64,000 nt of DNA from positions 10,399,637 to 10,463,636 of the forward strand of contig JACDQD010000010.1 of NCBI GenBank assembly GCA_019843655.1, given 5' to 3'. Below the pieces are notes generated by a model. The model did not search any database and was not told where the DNA came from. It saw only the letters and a program-made list of their open reading frames with translations. Positions 36,672 through 46,724 of this stretch are shown here, one piece after another. Positions within the stretch are counted from its first letter, which is position 1. Each line of letters begins with the position of its first letter. The stretch is from Lethocerus indicus. Taxonomy: Eukaryota > Arthropoda > Insecta > Hemiptera > Belostomatidae. The position numbers and the translations under genes were made by a program.

Positions 36672-37844
36672 TGTTATTTTAATCTAACGAAAGTGGATTT
36701 TGTCTTACTTGAGATTAAAAAAGTGATAAATGCCAGTTCTAATGAATGGTGATTACAAATTTTTTAGAGATGCATAATACCCGATTTCTGGAATTTGTTG
36801 CCCATTTATAGGATCTTTAATTACTGGTTTAAAAGAATCGTGCTGAGGAAATATTGGCTCAGAGCATAGATCATCGGAGGACCACGGGCTAGCATTCAAG
36901 GTTAAATGTTATAATGCAAATTTACAAGTAATGGATTCTGCACCCCCTCCAGTGGATAGGTCCAATTTGGAAACAAAGAGATAATATTTTATATCAATAT
37001 TTTACAATAACGGTAAACAACGGTAAAATTCTCTGAGTTTTTCAAGATGGCAAAACTTAATATCTCTTTAGTGTCCACAACCCTGAACAGTTATAGTGTG
37101 TGCGCAGCCGAAGCCAATTTAGCAAAGGACCAAACCAGCGAGCAGAAGGGGAATACCGAATGATATAATAGTAATCACGAAGGATGCTAACTCTCCACGA
37201 GCACATTCCATACGAGTAATTGTCCAAGTGATGTTTGTGCTAAAAATCTCTGCGAATCTCAACGAACTTTACAAGAATGGTGGGAACCAAGTTACGAACC
37301 ACCGTCTGAGATGAAAATGGGGCATGAGTCACTCTGATCTGATAACTGTTGGGGGAATCACCCGGGACCTAATCTTTCACAGAACTTTCATTTCTTTTTT
37401 TGCCCCTTCCATTTGACATCGGCCCAGTTTCCGTTGACGCCCAGTAAAACTGTATCGAATTTCCGTTTCGCAATATTCCGTGAACGTAAAACAGAATGTA
37501 GGTTTCGAGCCGAAGCCAAACGAAATTGTTGTTCTTTAATATTGACCCATTAATTGTGAATTGCCGCCAACTGGCTTTGAACGTTCGCTCTTTTCGAGAC
37601 CACTTCTCTGAACTTTTGTTTCTCTTCTGGAATGATCGTGAATGAATTTTACAGTCCAACTTATCACCAAATAAATTAGGCCCAGTCGTAAAATACGTCC
37701 ACGTAAAAGAGTTGAATGGGCTGAGTTATTAAATTTACCTATAACGATTGATTGAGAGGTTTAGGAAGTCTGCGTCTGAGTACTTTTCCCTGTTTTTTTC
37801 CTAATTATGTTTATCGGCCGCGCCGTTGACGTTTATTGGCACAC

Positions 37845-37880
37845 GCCATACCGGTTTCATTTAAAATCTTCAGTGACGTT
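37845..37880 (-). repeat. Dispersed degenerate repeat, core only
   Basis: On the minus strand CACTGAAGATTTTAAATGAA is followed by ACCGGTATGG. It keeps the CTGAAGA ... GAAAC core of the family but little else. Confidence 0.3.
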
Positions 37881-38486
37881 CAATTCATGGAACCTCGACG
37901 TTCATGGGCACCTGATTTTCCTCGATATTTCCCCATGATTTTATTCGCATAAATAAAAAATTTTTAACGGTAATATGATTTTTTTGTACACGTAACAGTT
38001 GTATCCACACATATATTAGGAAAGAATGTTTAATGTTTAAGGAATGTTTATTGCTGGAATTTGTGAGACATAAATACGATTGCACTTTTTTTGCTGTGTA
38101 TTTTTATAGCGCAAGTGTGCTAGTAGCCGATACGCGCACTCCAAGCTACTTCTAATTACCCGATTCGATTCATATTCAGGTTAAGATTACTCCGTTTTAA
38201 TTTACGAATTAAATAATTGAATTTTCATATATAAACAGACCGTCGTGAAAGAAGTGATGGTGCCCTTACTATTGAACATTAGTTTAAGACATTAAATACA
38301 TTAATTTGAAACCTGAGGACAAGATGTTGACCACGAAAAATGAAAAAGAGTGTCAGCGAAAATATAAACATAAATTCAAAACTGTTTTGTATGCGATTCT
38401 TCAATCGTAATTAGCTCTTGCATTCATTAAGAGTATAATAATTAGCGGACGATAATGATTGGGAAACGATTCAAATAGATTGAACT

Positions 38487-38594
38487 GTAGCAAGGAGATG
38501 TAGCAAGGAGGTAGCAATGTAGTTTTGCGTTGGGCAAGCCGTGAGTCAGAAAGTCGGCTTCGGGTGTAGCAACCTGGACGGTCATGTGTAGCAA
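38487..38594 (+). repeat. Cluster of five GTAGCAA heptamers
   Basis: GTAGCAA occurs at 38487, 38500, 38511, 38566 and 38588. The first three lie in a short near-tandem array (CTGTAGCAAGGAGATGTAGC then AAGGAGGTAGCAATG). The function is unknown; it could be a binding-site cluster or a decayed minisatellite. Confidence 0.6.
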
Positions 38595-39043
38595 CCCAGT
38601 TAGTCCCAGCCGAGGGGGTTGAACTTGAGACGCTTAGCAGTCAATTCTATACAGCATATTTCGCCCCGGGACTTCGTCCTTGGTGGGGGACGACACGATT
38701 AGTATTCGTACAGGTGGAGAGGAGGGTGAAAGCGCACGGTGTCTCGTTAGAACGACATGTGTCAATCAAAAGAGATTTTTCTCGAACGAAGAAAGCGGCA
38801 CTGGAAAAGGTGGAGCTTTTTCTGCAAAACTTTACGCACGAAAATCCAAAACGGATGTCGGCGGGCCAATAAATATTACTGTGGTATAAGAAACAGCTTC
38901 CGGACTCTCGTCGTAGTCGTGAAATTTCGCTGCTTAGATTATTGTTTCGTTAGTTTCTTGATCGTTCCTCTGGTGTCCTGGCAGAGATTAAGCCTGCAGA
39001 TTGAGGCTTGAATTCTGGATTAAAGGGCAAAGTTAGCTAAATA

Positions 39044-39298
39044 CTAGTCAGTATTGCTTTGAATTAACAAATTCTGTAGTGCTTTTAGGTCGTTTTCTAG
39101 ATTTTCCACAGTGGACAATAGTTGACGAAGAGTTAACTGCGTATAATCAAATGGAAGAACCTGTCTTCCCTGTAATTTTCTACTTGGTAGGAAAGCAGCA
39201 AAACGTCGACAAAAATTAATTTTTAACTGTTTCTGCACTACAGATCGAGAAAATTCTTTCAAAATCGAAGGAAGCAACGCTGACACTTTTACAGCCAT
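39044..39298 (-). CDS. Small intronless reading frame, unknown protein (84 residues)
   Basis: I do not recognise this protein. The frame begins AACATGG, a good start context, and ends at TAG after 84 codons. Residues 1-40 are basic and amphipathic (VSALLPSILKEFSRSVVQKQ, then FCRRFAAFLPSRK) with only one acidic residue, like a mitochondrial presequence. Residues 55-84 (YTQLTLRQLLSTVENLENDL and on) look like a leucine-rich helix or short coiled coil. There is no transmembrane segment. TCAGT initiator-like words lie 40-60 bases upstream. No AATAAA is close downstream, so a retrocopy or a chance frame remains possible. Its protein-like composition and the absence of splice sites set it apart from other frames of this size nearby. 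Confidence 0.4.
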   Translation of the reverse strand: MAVKVSALLPSILKEFSRSVVQKQLKINFCRRFAAFLPSRKLQGRQVLPFDYTQLTLRQLLSTVENLENDLKALQNLLIQSNTD

Positions 39299-41334
39299 GT
39301 TAATTTAACTAACAATTTAAATTTGCATTGTTATGTAACAATCGGCTAACACTGAGATACTGAGCTCTGAATGGAATTAGATGCAACGGGGGGCACTGTT
39401 TTACGACTGTTAGAGAACAAGTTCTTGAAATAAAGTTGTAATCGGTTGCATTTATTGAACTTGGCTGAATCGACACTGTAAAACTCTATCACGGCAGAAA
39501 TCATGGGGGTTTCTAGTAAACTTTATTATTTAAAGTAGTGTAAGCAAACGAATAGTAGTAAAGGACCCCATGGGCGATATTTCTTGGGATGATCATTCAG
39601 GAAAAGCACTGTCTGGGTTTTACGATTGAAGAGGGTTTTTTTACCAGTTTTCATCCTCATATTTTCTGTTTCTTTGTCAATTTAATAATTTTTTTACTGA
39701 ACGATTACTCGGTCATTAAGACCGGAAATTTTAAGTAGAAAATATGCAGTAATATTGACTTTTTTGTATTTTATTATTAAAATTAATTAATTAAATAATT
39801 AAAATATTTATCTGCCACAATTACCTCATTAGAATGACGAAGAAATTTCCAAACCCATATTAAAACGTCTCAGTGCCCACTGAATGACCTGCACATTGTT
39901 TATTATAATCTAACGCGAAATATACTTTTAATTATTATAATTGGCGTACTAATAATAAATAAAGTAGCATGGTCGCTCGTACAGAACGCCTCCCAATGAA
40001 AGGGAAGCGGCTATTCCTTTCTCGGAAAGAGGTTAAGGCTAACATCGTCGCTTCGCCCACAGCTCGGTTATTTCTGACAGAGTTGATGGAAATTTGATCA
40101 AATTCATCCCAATTCATCCCGGCGCCCATTTTCTTTTTTTTTGACGATTATCCTTTATTTGTTTCCAACCGTTTATTATGTAATCAAGAATGAAATTGCC
40201 GCCTGAAAAAGCGCTACACTAGCAGGATCGAACATTGTTCCCTGCGTTTGGTTAATTTTTCGTATTGACTCGACCGGGATTACAAAAACAAAAACTTACC
40301 ACAGAAATGAATAGTGTTTTATTCATAATATGTACCTAACAAAGGAGTGCAATTCACGAACAACGAAACGAATTGACTTAAAAAATAAATTAAGGAAAAG
40401 TAAAAAAGTGAAGAAGTAAATTCTTGATTTCATAAATGCATATCACTGTAACATTTTGTGTACAAATCCCAACTTACTATTAACCGGACAAATTACATCC
40501 GTATAAAACTAAAACTACTTCAACTTAAAAGGTGTCATTATATCATAAATAAAAAATCCGAAAGAATTAAGACTACCAGTTTTAATTAGAAATCTTAAAG
40601 TGGAAAGCGAATGATACGCTGAGCCATTGCTTAAGAATGAACCTTCATCTACATTTATCATTCAGGAGGGACGAATAAATCGCTTGGGGAATGAATGAAA
40701 TATTTACAATTTATTTTAAACCGCTTCTATTCGTCCGATGATTAAAAGGCTTGTAAATTATCCGGACCTGACACTTCATGTAGGCTCAACGCCAGAGCGG
40801 TTGATTCATTTGATTTTCTTTTTTTTTGTCTATATTAAAAACACCTTCGAACTATTAAGAAACCCCCAGAGACTCCTGTTCGATGTTTTAAATAATCGCT
40901 TGAACTGTAAAATATAATTTAGCATCCTCTCGTAACTTCTAAATATAACCCAAGTCCGGCTGGTGGATGAGATCCTGAATTCTGGGACCAATTACTATAA
41001 TATTGAACGGTATATATAACAGGCCAGTTTGAGCCGGCGAATAAACATAGGGGTACTTTCAACGACCTCTCCCATAATATCGACTCTGGACGACTTAATG
41101 CACATATTTAAAGACGGCCGATTGAGAACATCCATTTCTACTCTGATTCTTTTTGTGCACATAGGCCGCCAAATTAATGAATTGAAAGGGGCCCTTATGC
41201 AAAATGGTATTTAGAACGGCGAACCTAATACATGCTAAACTATGGTTTCAATTTATGCTTTGGAAATTATTACAAAAGTACACAATCATTCGTGTATGTA
41301 ATACCATCGATTTGCTGTCTGGTTCCTTTCTTGA

Positions 41335-41400
41335 CGGAATGCAGATGGCGAGAAGCCGATACATGTCTAGAATAGGACGAAATCAGCTAGTAATGATATT
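41335..41400 (+). repeat. Dispersed degenerate repeat copy upstream of CSP gene B
   Basis: Reads GCAGATGGCGAGAAGCCGAT, then ACATGTCTAGAATAGG and ACGAAATCAGCTAG. Block order matches the family (GATGGCGAG, CCGAAAC, GTCTAG, ACCAAACCAGCGA) with many changes. It ends about 350 bases upstream of the gene B TATA box. Confidence 0.38.
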
Positions 41401-41706
41401 CCAAACCCCCTATAAACCCCCTACAAAGGGGTATCTTAAATCGTGTTATGCGTTTTAGAGTACGTTGGTGCGAGGGGCGGAGGGGGGTATGCGGTAACTA
41501 CCTTATTTTCAAAACCGGTCAGTTTAGGGCTGCTAAAGGCCTAAAGGCGGTAAACAATTCTCAGAAAAATAATAATAGTTTATCTATAAGGAAGGAGTGG
41601 AGGCAAAGGCCGGCCTGGGAGTGACGCTTTCGGTCATGACAACGGAGGACGTCCACCTTGAGTCATGCGACGCCGAGTGCGTTGTCTGAGTCACGAGTGG
41701 GGCCGT

Positions 41707-41754
41707 CCCTGAGTGTTTTGGAAGGTGGTGGGACGGAACACCTCTGTATAAATA
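41707..41754 (+). promoter_or_regulatory. Core promoter of CSP gene B
   Basis: TATAAATA at 41747-41754, 84 bases before the ATG. CCCTGAGTG (41707-41715) and GGTGGTGGGAC (41724-41734) precede it, as in gene A. Spacings differ by only a few bases between the two genes. Confidence 0.75.
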
Positions 41755-41830
41755 CACGGTATAGTCCACCGCTGTTAACACTCTCGACTCGAGCCAGATA
41801 CCGGTGGAGAAACACATACACAAGAGAACG

Positions 41831-42026
41831 ATGGTCAAAGCTACGATAGCGCTGTTCGCTCTGTGCCTTGTGTCGGCAGCCACAGCCGCCGATGACAAGT
41901 ACACCACAAAGTACGACAACATCAACTTGGATGAGATCCTGAACAACGACAGGCTCTACCAGAGCTACTACAAGTGCCTGGCGGTAGAAAACAGCAAGTG
42001 CACACCCGACGCAGCAGAACTCAAGA
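41831..42026 (+). CDS. Chemosensory protein B, exon 1
   Basis: First exon of a 130-residue CSP that joins to 43693-43889. The start is the ATG at 41831; the frame is open upstream without another ATG. The signal peptide is [19 protein letters not shown], cleaved before ADDK. The mature sequence then matches gene A almost base for base, except that the loop between the first two cysteines reads CLAVENSKC, seven residues instead of six (Cys 49 and 57). The donor A|GTAAGC is in phase 1 after Glu-Leu-Lys. The sharp change from a different signal peptide to a near-identical mature part, continuing about 40 bases into the intron, suggests a gene-conversion edge. A secreted carrier role is inferred from family. 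Confidence 0.95.
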
Positions 42027-43389
42027 GTAAGCGATTCCAATCTTTATATTAAATTGTCCGGCACGAAAGAAAATCCGGAATATTAAGTCAAATTTTTATC
42101 TAAATACTGGCATTCATCGCTACTACGCTTATGTCAAATTTCCTTATTGATTTCTATGAATATAATTATTACTACATATTCGTTGAAATACAAATAAAAC
42201 AATCGACAATAGACAACCGATCTATCATTTATAATAATAATAGGGACTGGTTGATCTGGAAACCACCTGTGGCACCATCGTTTCCGGGATTTGTCATTCA
42301 CGTATCCAAATGCGCCAGTCCAATATCAACGTGTAAATTGCAAATACTTATAGCTGATATAAATCAGTTATGGGCTCAGCACCTAGCGTTTATATGGCCC
42401 GTAATAACTTTCTCCTTAGAAATTGCGTAGTGAAAACTATCCATTTCCGCCAAGTGCCAGTTGTATTAAATAAGCCTCGTAAAAACGGCCGCTAATTCAG
42501 AGGAAATCGGGACGGGAATAGTAAAGGATTCGCCGACTATGTTATTTTTGTTAATTAAGTTGTCTTATTCGCTTCCGGTTGCCAGGTTTATAATATAAAA
42601 ATAGAAAGAGTAGGGATTATTAACATTTTCTCAATTAAAAATTGAGATTCTTTATTTGCACATTTATGTTTGAGTGGATGGTCTATGAATTTTCGATAAA
42701 TAGTCGACAGGGTAGATAATGAGTGTAATATAATTGTAATGGCAGCTATAAACGTTCGCTCGAATCGGTTATCGGCCGGTCATCTAGTTTGCCCCTGTTA
42801 CTGACGCAGACTTGTGTGTCAACGGTTGACGCCCCAGCAGGGAAAGTAAGTGGGCCGCCCTTGGACCAGATACTTTTTTGTTTGGAATCTTTTTATTTAT
42901 TTTTTTTTTATTTTCGTTATCTCTCCCTTTTGCTTTGCGGAGCGATATCGGCTTTCGACGACCGATATTTTTCAATCAACAGATCTATCAATTAAGACCG
43001 GTCCCAGTGGTGTTGGTTTTCACCGATCGAGTTTCGAGCGCAGGCTCGGTTAACGGCCACTCGTTATTACCCTGTCAACCGGCACCGGCAATTTATGAAG
43101 ATTGCGTTTTAGCCGTCCCCTTCCAAATATTTGCATTCGGAATCCTGCCGGAAAATTTCTCCCTGTGTACAGCCGGAGCGGTTTATTTCCTTAATTAAAA
43201 TTTTTACGCTTGCGACAGAAGATAGCGACATGTATTCAACCCAAAAAGTAAACCGCTTTTCAAGTTATTCATTGTGCTAATTGAAGGTTAGGGAATAGTA
43301 AAATGTCCTTACATAAAGCCTTTATGTTCTATTTTTTATTATCATCAGACTTGCGATCCTGTAAAAAATGGTAAAATAGTCGGACGCTT
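42027..43389 (+). other. Intron of CSP gene B, unshared middle part
   Basis: The first 40 or so bases match the gene A intron, then similarity stops. The middle holds a GC-richer island at about 42.78-43.18 kb with short overlapping frames on both strands that I do not accept as genes. Just before 43390, ATAGTCGGACGC faintly resembles the end of the broken exon 2 copy in gene A. Confidence 0.5.
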
Positions 43390-43692
43390 ATGTTTGTAAA
43401 CAATGTTATTTATTGCTTCATTGCATGTTGCGGTTGTAACATTGTAGAGGATATAATCAGAACGACCTTATATAACAGATTATAAATGATATTTCGCCAC
43501 TTGAATGAAGCAATTTTAGAATGGGTTTGGTGTAATCGTTTAGTGCTATCTGATTACTGGTTATTTTATTTTTCCCAAGATTTTATTCTAACGAGTATCA
43601 AAATAATTCTCCGAAGGGTGGTACTCAATGAGCAGTCACTGATCTTTTAACGCAGATAATAGGCGTACTAACAATACCGTTTTACCTTACAG
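43390..43692 (+). repeat. Intron tail of gene B shared with gene A
   Basis: The partner of 36028-36330: 303 bases, no gaps, about 13 differences by eye, ending in the same TTTTACCTTACAG acceptor. Confidence 0.9.
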
Positions 43693-43889
43693 AAATCCTT
43701 CCCGACGCGCTGCAGACAGGCTGCTCAAAGTGCAATGAGAAGCAGAGGCAGGGAGCTGAAAAAGTTATTAAATTCCTACTCGATAAAAAGCCAAGCGACT
43801 ACGCCGTCCTCGAGAAGAAGTACGACCCCAGCGGCAACTACAAGGCCAAGTACCAAGCCGAAGCCAAGAAGCTCGGTATACGCGTCTAG
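43693..43889 (+). CDS. Chemosensory protein B, exon 2
   Basis: The second exon is 197 nt, identical to gene A until the codons after QAEAKK. It then reads AAG CTC GGT ATA CGC GTC TAG, giving tail KKLGIRV instead of KKIGIPV. The AAG CTC GG stretch is shared with gene D. Cys 76 and 79 complete the second disulphide pair. The intron is 1666 nt. The 3' flank is still alignable to that of gene A for a few dozen bases, and AATAAA lies at 43980. Confidence 0.96.
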
Positions 43890-43979
43890 AGACTGAAACC
43901 TGTGATTAGATATCAATTACAAATTCGCTATTCATTTCCCCATACCGTTCACCTGTATTGTATCCACTCTTACTCAATG

Positions 43980-43985
43980 AATAAA
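43980..43985 (+). promoter_or_regulatory. Poly(A) signal of CSP gene B
   Basis: AATAAA about 90 bases after the stop codon, in an AT-rich stretch. Confidence 0.7.
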
Positions 43986-45479
43986 TATTAAATATACTGT
44001 ACTTATTGAATGTCGTTTTTTTTTGTCATTTTCCAATTTTACAAATGGGTACGGTTTCTACAGTTCATCATGGGTAGGCCATGACGATATTTGTAGAAGC
44101 ATATTTTGAATCAAGTTTCAGTATACATATTTCATCTCTTCCTTATTGTGTGAGGAAGGAACATCGTATAATAACAGTTCTTCAAAAATGGCTAATACGA
44201 TAAAATTTCAATTCTAGTTTTTATCTAATTTAATGTACGATTTTAATACTGTACCGATGAATAAGGTAACAGCCATACTGTAGGACAAAATTTAATGATA
44301 GTAACATGTACTGACGTTGGGAGGCACGGATGTTGTTCAAAGGAAGAACGAGGTATAGGTTGTGGTAGTATAAAATATTTTGATAATATTCCGAAAATAT
44401 TTGATTTTTTTATTCATTCCATTCTTTTTAGGATTCCTACGATTACGTAGACGGCTACTCTTCAAATCTTGACATCAGTGTGACTTTAACAAGTTATTTA
44501 TATCGCATCAATTCTTGGTAAGGACCATTTCTGGGTCTGTTATATGTGTGAGAAAAATTTGGTACGTATTTTGGTACGTGGAGTGCAGTTATGAGAGCTG
44601 GGGCCGCGGAGTCATAAACCAGTGCACTTGTGGTGTCCATATGTAGGCACCTTTAATGAGACCTTGGCAACGGTCTTGTCAGCTGGAAAAACAAACATCA
44701 GGACTTCCCTATACTTTGTGGAGGTTTCATGTCCCGGAATCAAAAGGCCTGATCTAGACCGCCCTGTATAATGCAAAGCTTTGAAGCTTTTCAGTTTGTG
44801 ACTGCACCCAGAAAGCCAAAGTGAACAGCTTTTGAATATAAGCGAGTGAATGGACCGAAATCGAATTACAAAACATTCCGGCACCAAGACTGTAGGTCAC
44901 CTACTGTTGTTTAGTTCTTTCTGATTGATCGTAGTTCACAGGAAAATGGATTGTTACCGAATTGTAAAGACTTTTTTCTAGTTAAAAGGTACTTTTTCCG
45001 GGCCATTTAATGGAGGAATACCAGTAATTTACTGATAGCAGTAAGGTATACGACTCCACGACAGGGTATTTTGTTGGGAACCGGGGACAAGTATCCCAAC
45101 GAAGATTCGTGGGGAGGAACCAACGACAAGAGAAGTCTACTCCGAAGAGGAAATAAATGAGTTCAGACCTTAATTTTTAAGATACAGTCGCATTTACATT
45201 TTAGTCCCTCATTTTTTCTACTTCCCGATCAACCGAAACACGAATGTACCGAATGATCAAAGCCCGCGAGGGGAAACAAACCGCACGGGCGATGATAGTT
45301 CATAGTCCATTCGTGATTCCGGGGTCGAGTCCAGTTATACCGTTCGACCAGTAGTTGTAGTTCGAGAAAGGGATGGAAGTAGAAGAAGGGTGGAATGAAT
45401 CGAAGGAAGGGTTGAAAAGAACCCGCTCCGTTTAGCCGGGTGTCCGACAAACTCACGGGGCTCCAAAGTGCCGCCACTT

Positions 45480-45605
45480 TCGCAAGTGTCTGAGCTCAGA
45501 TACAAAGAGCGCGCGCCTTTGCCTGTCCAATTCCTCCGCAAATACGCCGACGCTTTCACCGCTCGTTAGCGCTCGCCGACAGAAGGCGGCGGACGGGGCG
45601 GCCAA
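45480..45605. promoter_or_regulatory. CpG-rich island, possible regulatory element
   Basis: A short block dense in CG dinucleotides (GAGCGCGCGCC, CGCTCGTTAGCGCTCGCCGA, GGCGGCGGACGGGGCGGCC) in AT-rich surroundings. It includes a GC-box-like GGGGCGG. No exon or TATA box is linked to it. Confidence 0.28.
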
Positions 45606-46685
45606 CCTTTCAGAGTAGTTGCCTAAGATGTGTGAGCCTGTAAATATTTGCAGGCAAACTCATAGTTTTTACGAAATTCTCTTAAGGTGGAACATACGAA
45701 CGCAATTAGCTATGCGGGCGTTTTCTACACCTATACCCACTTCACAATCAGAGAAAGTGATACTTAGAAACTACCCACACATACATGTCCAATAAAACCC
45801 TTATATAATGACGTATTTTATATAATATTTCGGAATTACTAATTTTCACGAAAGACTGTCTCCTAAATTGATCAGACCGAGAATCCTGGACTAGTTTTTA
45901 ATTATATTATTTAGTACATTTAAAAATGAGGACAGCGTTTCTTATATCATTTGGCAGAGAGATTTACAAAAATTACGTTTATGTCTTATAAGAGTGCGAT
46001 TCCCATCATAGTCCAGGTTTTAAATGGAGGAACGTTATTATTTTCGAGTTAAAGAAGTTTTACTTTGTATCACAATTACAGGGAAATCCATAGAAAATAA
46101 CCTGTTAAAGATAACTAGAATAGGGAAGTGGTTTATACCATTGGTATAAATCTAGTGATATTCTCTAATATTCAAAACTGTAATGATTTAAACAAAAATT
46201 CAAATGGAACACAATGTTACGTATTTAATTTTAAAATCAGGTTCAGATTTGGTTGACACAGATTTGGTTATATTTCGTACAAAAAATTTGGGGCGGAAAA
46301 ATCATACTGCTACATGGTTTCTTTCTGGGTAATTATAAGAGGTCCTTCGGACATAAAAGGGTTTATTCGTAATCAGCTAATTAGGATTTTAATTGTGAGT
46401 TCAATTGTGAGCCATATGCGACGGGTAACGGGCTGTATAAATTGATCCGCCGGATAATCCCGTTCGAAATTGAACAGATAATGAGTTCGAATGAAGAAAA
46501 AAGAATCCTTTCCCGGCCTATCGTGGGATTGCCTATGGCAAACTGGATTATGATTAGTTTCGAGCCTTTCTCGGGTCCTGTTAATCATGTTTGGCTGTTA
46601 CAAGTGAAAATCATTTTACAATTCAAGTATCGGAACTCAATAATTAACTGCCTCGAAAGTTGAAATGGGGATTAAATTGACCTGC

Positions 46686-46724
46686 GCCTCTCCCTCACTC
46701 CCTCCCTCTCTCTCTCTCTCTCTG
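46686..46724. repeat. Polypyrimidine (TC)n tract
   Basis: CTCTCCCTCACTCCCTCCC followed by about nine CT units. Confidence 0.9.

Larger units (their letters stand above)
36680..41700. other. Intergenic region between CSP genes A and B
   Basis: About 5 kb. Apart from a small minus-strand reading frame at 39044-39298, a GTAGCAA motif cluster at 38487-38594 and two degenerate repeat copies, I see no gene or CSP relic here. Confidence 0.45.

Noticed and set aside
41584..42040. Minus-strand frames of 120-125 codons across the gene B promoter and exon 1.
   Set aside because: They are antisense shadows of the conserved CSP exon and promoter.
42850..43198. Plus-strand frame starting with a hydrophobic, signal-like stretch in the gene B intron.
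   Set aside because: The hydrophobic run comes from a T-rich tract, and several overlapping frames are open in the same GC-rich island, so no single one is favoured.
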